Source: an uncultured Bacteroidia bacterium (GTDB lineage Bacteria; Bacteroidota; Bacteroidia; Bacteroidales; CAJPTX01). Taken from it: 22,322 bases of DNA. Of the stretch, positions 16,061-22,322 are shown one piece after another. Numbering within the stretch: position 1 is the first letter of the stretch; each line of letters begins with the position of its first letter. The stretch is from contig CALHZE010000153.1 of the NCBI GenBank assembly GCA_938040915.1, positions 1 through 22,322 of the forward strand, read 5' to 3'. The notes under the pieces were generated by a model. The model ran no database searches and was not told the origin of the DNA. It saw only the letters and a program-made list of their open reading frames with translations. The translations under genes were made by a program, and so were the position numbers.

Positions 16061-16068
16061 CAAAGATA
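16061..16068 (-). promoter_or_regulatory. -7 box for AAA/PDDEXK copy 2
   Basis: TATCTTTG on the minus strand lies 24 bp upstream of the copy 2 ATG. The pyrimidine-rich plus-strand sequence between them gives a purine-rich leader (GAAAGAAGGAGGAAAGAGAG). It contains GGAGG, an unusually Shine-Dalgarno-like stretch for this phylum. Copy 1 has a different leader. Confidence 0.5.
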
Positions 16069-16078
16069 CGATTTTGGC

Positions 16079-16105
16079 ATGCACTCTTAGACGATGCACT
16101 CTTAG
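16079..16105. repeat. 12-bp direct repeat between divergent promoters
   Basis: ATGCACTCTTAG occurs at 16079-16090 and again at 16094-16105, separated by ACG (15-bp spacing). The pair lies between the -7 box of AAA copy 2 and that of purL, overlapping the expected -33 zones of both. It could be a regulator site, or a small slippage duplication; the sequence alone does not decide. Confidence 0.5.
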
Positions 16106-16127
16106 CGCCGATTTTGCGCCATTTGAC

Positions 16128-16135
16128 TACCTTTG
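16128..16135 (+). promoter_or_regulatory. -7 box of purL
   Basis: TACCTTTG is an exact TAnnTTTG match. Transcription would start near 16142, leaving about 21 nt before the ATG at 16163. An in-frame GTG at 16151 would then lie within about 10 nt of the mRNA end, which favours the ATG. Confidence 0.55.
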
Positions 16136-16162
16136 CGTGTACACAAGTAGGTGCGCAAGACC

Positions 16163-18388
16163 ATGGAAGAGCAAACACTAGACCTCACCCTCAAAGAGCT
16201 GGGCATACTGCCCGAGGAGTATCAACAAATCGTGAAGATACTGGGGCGCGAACCCAACTACACCGAATTGAGTATCTATTCGGTGATGTGGAGCGAGCAT
16301 GCCTCCTACAAGAACTCCATACGCTGGATCAAGAAGTTGCCTCGTAAGGGCAAGTATCTCCTTGCGGAGGCGGGCGAGGAAAATGCAGGGCTGGTCGACG
16401 TGGGCGACGGCTTGGCATGTGTCTTCAAAATAGAGTCGCACAACCACCCCTGCGCCGTAGAGCCCTACCAAGGGGCGGCGACGGGCGTCGGCGGTATTAA
16501 CCGCGACATCTTTACGATGGGGGCACGCCCCGTAGCACAACTCAATTCGCTACACTTTGGTAACCTTGACAATGCGCGGACACGCTGGTTGCTCAATGGT
16601 GTGGTGCGCGGCATTGGTGACTATGGCAATTCGTTTGGCGTAGCGGTCGCCGGCGGCGAGGTGGTCTTTGACCCGTCGTACGAGACCAATCCGCTCGTTA
16701 ATGCGATGTCGGTAGGGCTCGTGAAGCGAAACCACGTAATTTCGGCTATTGCTAAAGGGGCGGGTAACCCCGTCTTTATCGTCGGTTCGGCCACGGGGAA
16801 GGACGGGATTCACGGTAGCACCTTCGCCTCGGCAAACATCACCGAAGACTCGGCTAAGGATATCCCCTCCATCCAAGTGGGTGATCCCTTTGCAGAGAAG
16901 CTCCTTTTGGAAGCAACCCTCGAGCTGGCACAGACCGACACCCTCATCGGGATGCAGGACATGGGGGCGGCGGGTATCATCTACTCCACCTCGGAAATGT
17001 CGGCTAAGGGCGAATGTGGAATGCAGATAAACCTCGACCTCGTGCCGCGCCGTCAGGAGGGGATGTTGGCTCACGAGATCCTCCTCTCAGAGTCGCAAGA
17101 GCGCATGCTCGTCGTGGTCAAGAAGGGGCGCGAGGCAGAGGTAAAAGCCATCTTTGACAAATGGGACGTCCCCTGCGTACAGATCGGGGTCGTGACCGAT
17201 TCGCCCGACCTCGAATTTTCTTACCAAGGTCAGCTCGTCGCTCGCGTGCCCGCCGAGTCGCTCGTCCTTGGGGGAGGCGCACCACAGTATGAGCGCGAGT
17301 ATCGAGAGCCCGCCTATTACAAGCGTTACCAGCAATTTGATATTAACCAAGTGCCCGAGCCGGAAGACTTGACTACCATCGCAAAGGAGCTCATTGCGCA
17401 ACCCAACATCGCCTCTAAGCGCTGGGTCTATGAGCAGTATGACACCATGGTGGGCGACTATAACCTCACGGTCAACACCCCCGCAGATGCTGGTGTCGTG
17501 GCGATAAGAGGGAGTAAGAAAAGCCTCGTCGTGTCGGTGGACTGTAACCCCCGCTATGTCAAAGCAGACCCCTACGTGGGGGCGATGATTGCCGTGGCAG
17601 AGGCGGCGCGTAATGTGGTCTGCACGGGCGGCGTACCTATCGCCATTACCAACTGTCTGAACTTTGGCAACCCCTATAACCCAGAGGTTTACTGGCAGTT
17701 TGTCCGTTCCATCGAGGGAATGGCAGCTGCTTGTACGCGCTTTGAAACGCCGGTGACGGGGGGGAATGTGAGCTTCTACAATCAGTCGACCATAGGCGAC
17801 CGCGACGAGGCGGTCTCGCCTACGCCGGTGATCGGGATGCTAGGGCTCTTGAACCAGATTCAACACCGCACCTCGCTCGCCTTTGAGAAGAAGGGGCACA
17901 TGATTTACCTCCTCGGTACGTCGCGCAACGACATCGGCTGTTCGGAGTACCTCGTCTCACACCACGGGATTACGGAGTCCTCCGTGCCCTACTTCGACCT
18001 TGAGGAGGAGTATAAGTTGCAGATGCTCGTGTCGCAACTCATTGAGAAGCGTCTCATCGCCTCGGCACACGATGTATCAATGGGGGGGCTCTTTACCACA
18101 CTCGTGGAGTCGGCTATGCCTAACAACTTGGGGTTTGATATTACTTCTGATGCGGAGATCCGTCTCGATGCCTTCCTCTTTGGCGAGTCGCAGAGTCGCG
18201 TGGTGGTTTCTGTAACCGAAGCGTGTGAGGAGAAGTTTGTGGACTTTATGCTCGAGCGCGACGTCCCGATGTGCTTGTTGGGGCACGTCACCAAGTCTGA
18301 GATCCGCGTCGACGACGTCTCTTACGGCTTTATAGCAGACTATAAGCACAGCTACGAAACGGCATTGGAAGAGAAGCTGCGTCGCTAA
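16163..18388 (+). CDS. purL: Phosphoribosylformylglycinamidine synthase, small-type PurL
   Basis: PurL catalyses the ATP-dependent conversion of FGAR to FGAM, step four of de novo purine synthesis. At 741 residues it is the small (Bacillus/archaeal-type) enzyme without a fused glutaminase, so it should need PurQ and PurS, neither of which is in this window. Motifs are MWSEHASYKNS at 42-52 (catalytic His46), KIESHNHPCAVEPYQGA from 89 with the ATP/Mg site, and GINRDIFTMGARP. The second half begins near YDTMVGDYNLT and contains the second AIR-synthase-like repeat with TGGNVSFYN. The start is ATG 16163, from promoter spacing. It is divergent from AAA copy 2 and followed after 17 bp by ubiE. Two G7 runs (17758-17764, 18082-18088) are in frame. 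Confidence 0.95.
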   Translation: MEEQTLDLTLKELGILPEEYQQIVKILGREPNYTELSIYSVMWSEHASYKNSIRWIKKLPRKGKYLLAEAGEENAGLVDVGDGLACVFKIESHNHPCAVEPYQGAATGVGGINRDIFTMGARPVAQLNSLHFGNLDNARTRWLLNGVVRGIGDYGNSFGVAVAGGEVVFDPSYETNPLVNAMSVGLVKRNHVISAIAKGAGNPVFIVGSATGKDGIHGSTFASANITEDSAKDIPSIQVGDPFAEKLLLEATLELAQTDTLIGMQDMGAAGIIYSTSEMSAKGECGMQINLDLVPRRQEGMLAHEILLSESQERMLVVVKKGREAEVKAIFDKWDVPCVQIGVVTDSPDLEFSYQGQLVARVPAESLVLGGGAPQYEREYREPAYYKRYQQFDINQVPEPEDLTTIAKELIAQPNIASKRWVYEQYDTMVGDYNLTVNTPADAGVVAIRGSKKSLVVSVDCNPRYVKADPYVGAMIAVAEAARNVVCTGGVPIAITNCLNFGNPYNPEVYWQFVRSIEGMAAACTRFETPVTGGNVSFYNQSTIGDRDEAVSPTPVIGMLGLLNQIQHRTSLAFEKKGHMIYLLGTSRNDIGCSEYLVSHHGITESSVPYFDLEEEYKLQMLVSQLIEKRLIASAHDVSMGGLFTTLVESAMPNNLGFDITSDAEIRLDAFLFGESQSRVVVSVTEACEEKFVDFMLERDVPMCLLGHVTKSEIRVDDVSYGFIADYKHSYETALEEKLRR

Positions 18389-18405
18389 CCTAATCTTTTT
18401 TCCTT

Positions 18406-19143
18406 GTGAGTAAGCAAGAGATCATCGGGGCAATGTTTAACGACATTGCCCCGCGTTATGATACCCTAAACCATCTCCTGAGTTTAGGGCTTGATAAGCG
18501 ATGGCGTCGCGCCGCGGTGCGACGTGTGGCGGCGATTCGCCCTGCGGCAGTGTTAGACCTTGCGGCGGGGACGGGCGATATGACGCTTGCCCTCTTGAAG
18601 CGTTATCTGCCGCAACGGGTCTGTTGTGCAGACCTTTCGCCCGAGATGTTGGGTCGTGGAAAGGAGAAGATTAGCAGGAGGCTTGCTAAGCGTTTTGGAA
18701 AAAAGCGTCTTGCGCAACGAATTGCCCCCCCCACGACCGAATTTGTCGAATGTACAGCAGAGGCGTTGCCTTTTGCCGACGAGAGTTTTGATGTGGTGAT
18801 GATTGGCTTTGGTGTGCGCAACTTTGCTGACATCCCGCAGTCGATGCGAGAGATAGCTCGTATTCTTAAGCCTAGTGGACGTTTGGTAGTCTTAGAGTTC
18901 TCGATGCCGCGTCGAGGGTTCTTTGCGCTTCTTTACCGCCTATACTTGCGCCTATACTTGCCCCTCGTAGGAGGGGTCATTTCGGGCTCGTTTCGCGCCT
19001 ACCGTTATCTACCCTCGTCAATGCAGCAATACGCACGAGAATCGCCCTTATTGCCTGCAATAGAGGCGTCTGGTTTGCGCCTCGTCGAGCAGCGTCCCCT
19101 CACGGGCGGCACGGTGATGTTGACGGTGGGAGTGCGGGTCTAA
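18406..19143 (+). CDS. ubiE: Demethylmenaquinone methyltransferase UbiE/MenG
   Basis: The enzyme methylates demethylmenaquinone with S-adenosylmethionine, the last step of menaquinone synthesis for anaerobic respiration. In a Bacteroidales organism the substrate is menaquinone, not ubiquinone. The 245-residue protein has the family start MFNDIAPRYDTLNHLLSLG, SAM motif I VLDLAAGTGD at 49-58, FDVVMIGFGVRNFAD at 128-142 and LKPSGRLVVLEFSMP at 154-168. A basic insert at about 84-106 (GKEKISRRLAKRFGKKRLAQ) separates motif I from motif II and is longer than in E. coli UbiE. The start is GTG at 18406, 17 bp after purL, so the two are probably co-transcribed. A terminator follows 22 bp after the stop. 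Confidence 0.94.
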   Translation: MSKQEIIGAMFNDIAPRYDTLNHLLSLGLDKRWRRAAVRRVAAIRPAAVLDLAAGTGDMTLALLKRYLPQRVCCADLSPEMLGRGKEKISRRLAKRFGKKRLAQRIAPPTTEFVECTAEALPFADESFDVVMIGFGVRNFADIPQSMREIARILKPSGRLVVLEFSMPRRGFFALLYRLYLRLYLPLVGGVISGSFRAYRYLPSSMQQYARESPLLPAIEASGLRLVEQRPLTGGTVMLTVGVRV

Positions 19144-19165
19144 GGGAGGGGAGGGCTAAGTTTGT

Positions 19166-19196
19166 ACGGACGCACACGATAGGCGTCCGTTTTTTT
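19166..19196 (+). terminator. Rho-independent terminator after ubiE
   Basis: ACGGACGC (19166-19173) and GCGTCCGT (19183-19190) form an 8-bp perfect stem with a 9-nt loop, followed by six further T. It should end the purL-ubiE transcript. The stem sequence is the same CGGACGC core as the two hairpins further on, so this terminator seems to belong to, or to have seeded, that hairpin family. Confidence 0.85.
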
Positions 19197-19266
19197 GTGC
19201 CGCTTGTCGCCTACACGACCCCGCCTTGCCCGCTTGTCGCCCGCACGGGTCGCGCGCCCTTAACGC

Positions 19267-19288
19267 CGGACGCAACGCGATGCGTCCG
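19267..19288. repeat. CGGACGCA hairpin in intergenic repeat region
   Basis: CGGACGCA (19267-19274) and TGCGTCCG (19281-19288) form an 8-bp perfect stem with a 6-nt loop, followed by TACAAAAG. The arm shares CGGACGC with the ubiE terminator and with the hairpin at 19353-19379. Confidence 0.6.
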
Positions 19289-19312
19289 TACAAAAGATCG
19301 TTGGTTGATAAT

Positions 19313-19388
19313 GCGCGGCGTTACCGCAAGGCGCATGGGAATCTGTGTCTTGTACGGATGCGCATCGTGTGCGTCCGTAACGCCGCGC
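19313..19388. repeat. 76-bp element with 11-bp terminal inverted repeats and an inner hairpin
   Basis: GCGCGGCGTTA at 19313-19323 is the exact reverse complement of TAACGCCGCGC at 19378-19388. Inside, TACGGATGC (19353-19361) pairs with GCGTCCGTA (19371-19379) through nine pairs with one G-T wobble; the inner right arm overlaps the outer one by two bases. The layout is like a very small MITE or REP doublet. No target-site duplication is obvious. Confidence 0.5.
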
Positions 19389-19493
19389 CTGCCCGATCAT
19401 CCTTTACTCGCTTGTCGCCCGCACGGGCCGTCCGCCCTTAGGACCGCTCTAGGTATTTTCTGCAACTATGTAGCTTTTTCGTTTTTTATGCGT

Positions 19494-19501
19494 TACCTTT
19501 A
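19494..19501 (+). promoter_or_regulatory. Possible -7 box of the large surface-protein gene
   Basis: TACCTTTA matches TAnnTTTG at seven of eight positions and lies 51 bp upstream of the ATG at 19553. The leader is AT-rich with no strong Shine-Dalgarno site. No TTTG at -33 spacing was found, so this is a weak call. Confidence 0.35.
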
Positions 19502-19552
19502 CAAGACAGTTATAAGTCAGTTAAACCTAAAGATAAAGAAAGGATACACAAC

Positions 19553-22322
19553 ATGAGGAGACGGAAATACTACTTACTGTGGCTCGCGGGGTTATTCCCC
19601 TTGCTACTGGCGCTGTTTGGGGGCGGCAGGGCATACGCCCAAGGAGAACCTACGTTCAATCTAACGATTTGCGGGCAAAGTATCTCATCCTCAGGTACCG
19701 TCCCAAGCCCATGGATTGAAGAGGGGAGCGTCGATGTGAAGATCACGCCCCAGACAGGCTTTCACGCCGTGGAGATTAAACTTAACGCAGCTAAGATTGT
19801 AAAACCTGCGAGCGTAAACAACTACCTGAAAGCGATCGAGTGTAAGGGTGCGGTCGTGGCGACGATCTTGGTCGACGGTGAGTGTCAGTTTTATTACGAT
19901 AGGGATAAGAAGGGCACGGTGGGTATCGAATATGAGGGGAAAAGCCCTCTGACAATTAAGGCGGCCGATGGCGCGACAACCAGTGCGCTCATGATCATGG
20001 CAGAGACGATCATCTCAACCGGGTCGGGGCTTACTCTTGAAAAAACGAAGCTTGAGGGGATAGGGAATCTCCGTGGGATTGCCTGTACGGGTGACGGCGG
20101 GAAACTCACGCTCAACGAGGCTAGGCTGAGCTTATCATTAAAAGACAATAAAGCCTCCTGTATCACAGGCTTTACTGCGATCGAGCCCGAACTCAAGTAT
20201 CAGAATTACGTGACCGAGCACTACCTCTTGGAGTATGCAGACAACGCTTTGTCGCTCACCAAGCCGTTCCGCCGTCTGTGTAGTAAGATCGAGCTCCAGC
20301 AGCTCGATAACTATCGTGGTATCCAGGTGGGAGGAGTCCCTATTACCGCAGACAACGAGAGCGACGTGTTGGGGGATAACACGGTGACTTATAACAGTGT
20401 CGACAACATTTTAACCCTGAGAGGGTTGACCACCCACAAACAGATTTTCAATCACTCTCAAGAGGGGTTGACTATCGAGCTCGAGGGGCAAAGCGTAATC
20501 AATTCGACCGAGATCGAAGAACCATTGATAAAATTGCAAGCCAATACTACCATTACGGGTTCAGGTTCCTTGGAAGTCAACCTATCGAAAGCTTTTCAAG
20601 ATATCCTCTTGTTCCCAATCTGGAAGCCGGCTTCGCTGACCATCAAGGCGACCAGCGTCGAGCTGAAAGGGGCAAAGTACTGTTTCGGTCGCGCGGTTCT
20701 AGGCTCAGATGCTGCATTCCTTTCTATCGAAAATGCGACAGTGGGGTTAGAAGCTGAGAGTGGTATTTTGTTCTATATGTATGCTTTTGAAACCGAACAG
20801 GTTGCAAGTACACAGTATGTGATAGAAAGAAACGAATTTACCGGTACACTCGAGCTTAAAGATGCGCCCGGCGGCACGCTGCTTACGAAACTCAATTTCC
20901 TTCCCTCGCCCTCTACCCCGACGAGGTTTGACCTCTGGATTTGCGGCAAACAAGTCACGAGTGATAACTGTGACGACTTCCGTCATGGGGTGCTCGGCGG
21001 CAAAGTCTCATACGACAACGTATTTAAAACCCTCTCCCTCGAAGGCGCGACCCTCTACCAAGACGGTAGCGACCCGATCATTGACAACAGGGGCATCGAT
21101 GGGCTCAAGATCTTATTGTCAAAGGGGGCATTAAAAGAGTCCAATAAGTTGAGTTCGAGAGAACTAGATGGAGTCGCCATCAAGGTGGCTGCTAATACGC
21201 ATATTCTTGGGGAGGTCTCCTCGGGAGAGAATACGCGGAAGCTCGTGTGTGATGACAAGGGCAGAATCATTATCGAGGGCGACAAGAGCCTTACCATCGA
21301 GTCTGCCATTGTCACGTGTGAGGAGCTTAAGGGCGATGCTTCGCAAGAAGCCCAGCTCGTCGTAAAATATGACGGTTTATATAGCGCGCTAGGCGTCGCG
21401 AATCTGGGCTCACTGACGCTCGACGGTCAAGCGAAGATCCTTGAGCCGGCAGGGGCGCAATTTAACGCTGCTACCCACAAGCTCAGTAAAGAAGGCGAGG
21501 CTAAGATCGGTGTAATCCACTACCCATTACACTTCTTTGGTATAGAGGTAACCGAGCTCAACAAGGGTGATCTCGTAGTCGCTGCCGCTGTTACCTCGGC
21601 AGGTGCAGTTGCTTCGTTTGAGCCTGGTGATGGCGCTGGAAAAAAGCCTACCTTAACCCTTAAGGGCGAGTTTAAGAAAGATCTATCTAAACTGGAGAAT
21701 TGGGTTGAGGTGGTGTCGAGCAATCTTCCTGATCTTGACATCGTTTACGATGGGGCGGTAACCCTAGGGGGGGCGTCGAACTCGCTTAGATTGAGGAAAT
21801 CGGCAACACTTAAGCCCGCCGATGTAGCCTCGATGCTCACTTTTTCTCAGACTCCGGGTACATTTGAGAACTCCACAGATGCGATTGTGATAGAGAGTGG
21901 CAAACTCCGTCTCTATGGGCATATAGAGGTTGCGGCGGGCCAGCGAGCTATTTTTGCTAATGCGGATGCTTCGGTTCTTTTTGGCGGGGGCGCTCACGTA
22001 GAGCTCACGAGTCCTATACCCTTTAAGGGGAAAATTGAGAATCCGCTTCCCACGATCTCCTCACCTGCGGGGGCAAAGTATGATGCCGAAAAAGGGGTGA
22101 TTGTAGACGCATCAGATAACGAGATTACAAACCAAAAGGTGGTCTTCGAAGCCGCCCCGATCGTGGACTATGACCTCTGGATTGGTGGCGTACAAGTTAC
22201 CAGCGAAAATGCCGCTGATTTAGCCGCAGCCCTCGGTGGGATGGTGGAATTAGGCGAGGAAGGTAAGTTCTCTTTCGCGGTCGATGGCAGTGGCGACTAT
22301 CTCCTTCAGATGACCAACGTGA
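19553..22322 (+). CDS. Large secreted modular protein, partial (runs off the window)
   Basis: The frame is open from ATG 19553 to the last base, 923 codons, with no stop. MRRRKYY and a long hydrophobic stretch form a signal peptide, cleaved near AYA-QG (residue 29-30). I do not recognise a named family for the whole protein. The body is modular: a motif like YDLWIGGVQVTSENAADL recurs at about residues 35 (FNLTICGQSISS), 254 (YRGIQVGGVPITADN), 459 (FDLWICGKQVTSDN), 657 (HYPLHFFGIEVTELN) and 873 (YDLWIGGVQVTSEN). Modules are thus about 198-219 residues, largely predicted beta, often with a TLSLEGATL-like strand after the motif. Similar motifs occur in cell-surface proteins of gut and oral bacteria, where beta-helix or carbohydrate-binding roles are suspected. 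A C-terminal T9SS domain may lie beyond the window; that is a guess. Confidence 0.85.
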   Translation, partial: MRRRKYYLLWLAGLFPLLLALFGGGRAYAQGEPTFNLTICGQSISSSGTVPSPWIEEGSVDVKITPQTGFHAVEIKLNAAKIVKPASVNNYLKAIECKGAVVATILVDGECQFYYDRDKKGTVGIEYEGKSPLTIKAADGATTSALMIMAETIISTGSGLTLEKTKLEGIGNLRGIACTGDGGKLTLNEARLSLSLKDNKASCITGFTAIEPELKYQNYVTEHYLLEYADNALSLTKPFRRLCSKIELQQLDNYRGIQVGGVPITADNESDVLGDNTVTYNSVDNILTLRGLTTHKQIFNHSQEGLTIELEGQSVINSTEIEEPLIKLQANTTITGSGSLEVNLSKAFQDILLFPIWKPASLTIKATSVELKGAKYCFGRAVLGSDAAFLSIENATVGLEAESGILFYMYAFETEQVASTQYVIERNEFTGTLELKDAPGGTLLTKLNFLPSPSTPTRFDLWICGKQVTSDNCDDFRHGVLGGKVSYDNVFKTLSLEGATLYQDGSDPIIDNRGIDGLKILLSKGALKESNKLSSRELDGVAIKVAANTHILGEVSSGENTRKLVCDDKGRIIIEGDKSLTIESAIVTCEELKGDASQEAQLVVKYDGLYSALGVANLGSLTLDGQAKILEPAGAQFNAATHKLSKEGEAKIGVIHYPLHFFGIEVTELNKGDLVVAAAVTSAGAVASFEPGDGAGKKPTLTLKGEFKKDLSKLENWVEVVSSNLPDLDIVYDGAVTLGGASNSLRLRKSATLKPADVASMLTFSQTPGTFENSTDAIVIESGKLRLYGHIEVAAGQRAIFANADASVLFGGGAHVELTSPIPFKGKIENPLPTISSPAGAKYDAEKGVIVDASDNEITNQKVVFEAAPIVDYDLWIGGVQVTSENAADLAAALGGMVELGEEGKFSFAVDGSGDYLLQMTNV

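Larger units (their letters stand above)
19231..19440. repeat. Two 32-bp direct repeats bracketing hairpins
   Basis: A 32-bp unit starting CGCTTGTCGCCCGCACGGG and ending CGCCCTTA lies at 19231-19262 and 19409-19440, with 29 of 32 bases equal by eye. A partial third copy of the first 11 bases is at 19202-19211. The 178-bp offset encloses two hairpins. The 409-bp stretch 19144-19552 has no convincing gene: it holds the ubiE terminator, these repeats, the hairpins and the promoter region of the next gene. Confidence 0.7.

Noticed and set aside
12646..16150. Insertion sequence or composite transposon around the AAA pair
   Set aside because: There is no transposase, no terminal inverted repeats and no target duplication; the repeats are the coding regions themselves.
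18937..18960. Perfect 12-bp tandem duplication CGCCTATACTTG in ubiE
   Set aside because: It encodes RLYLRLYL, but the family has the same length in this region, so it is probably coincidental similarity and not an insertion.
19144..19552. CRISPR array
   Set aside because: Only two 32-bp repeats 178 bp apart plus unrelated hairpins are present; there is no regular repeat-spacer pattern and no cas gene nearby.
19197..19556. Open frame of 119 codons downstream of ubiE
   Set aside because: It runs through the 32-bp repeats and hairpins, is rich in Pro, Arg and Cys with no family pattern, and overlaps the promoter and ATG of the next gene.

Overview
The window looks like chromosomal DNA of a Bacteroidales bacterium, most likely Porphyromonas or a close relative. 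Four things point there. The gene order purH-mreB-mreC-mreD-mrdA is a Bacteroidales one. Promoters carry the Bacteroidetes -7 box TAnnTTTG, with AT- or purine-rich leaders instead of strong Shine-Dalgarno sites. One surface protein ends in a type IX secretion (T9SS) sorting domain. A BspA-like DUF285 leucine-rich-repeat domain is also present. By eye, GC content is somewhat above half. The genus is inference.

Left part (1-6009, plus strand): a short intergenic region with hairpins and a good promoter, then purH (last two steps of IMP synthesis), followed closely by the elongation cassette mreB, mreC, mreD and mrdA (PBP2). The rodA gene that usually follows mrdA in this group is not in the window. 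In its place is a 168-bp spacer with imperfect G-rich tandem repeats, and then a 1143-residue Dna2-like nuclease-helicase with its own promoter (6178-9609).

Middle (9640-12700, plus strand): one long surface-protein gene made of a signal peptide, BspA-like LRRs, seven InlB/Flg_new-type repeats and a T9SS C-terminal domain. It is broken by a single in-frame TAA at 10436-10438, so it is probably a pseudogene or contains a sequence error. A strong bidirectional terminator separates it from two convergent genes.

12721-16037 (minus strand): two tandem copies of a 539-residue AAA-ATPase-like/PD-(D/E)XK protein. They are identical over about 1.6 kb of coding sequence, but their leaders and extreme 3' ends differ, which suggests gene conversion. 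Each copy has its own -7 box.

Right part (16128-19196, plus strand): purL, divergent from the second AAA copy, then ubiE/menG (menaquinone methylation) 17 bp downstream, ending in a rho-independent terminator. Next comes a 409-bp gene-free stretch full of repeats and hairpins. Last is a large secreted modular protein (19553 to the window edge), with a signal peptide and five modules about 200 residues apart; its 3' end lies outside the window.

The core genes link purine synthesis, cell elongation and menaquinone synthesis. The accessory parts are the two surface proteins, the AAA/PDDEXK pair, the Dna2-like enzyme and a family of GC-rich hairpins found only between genes. I see no rRNA, tRNA, CRISPR array or transposase.
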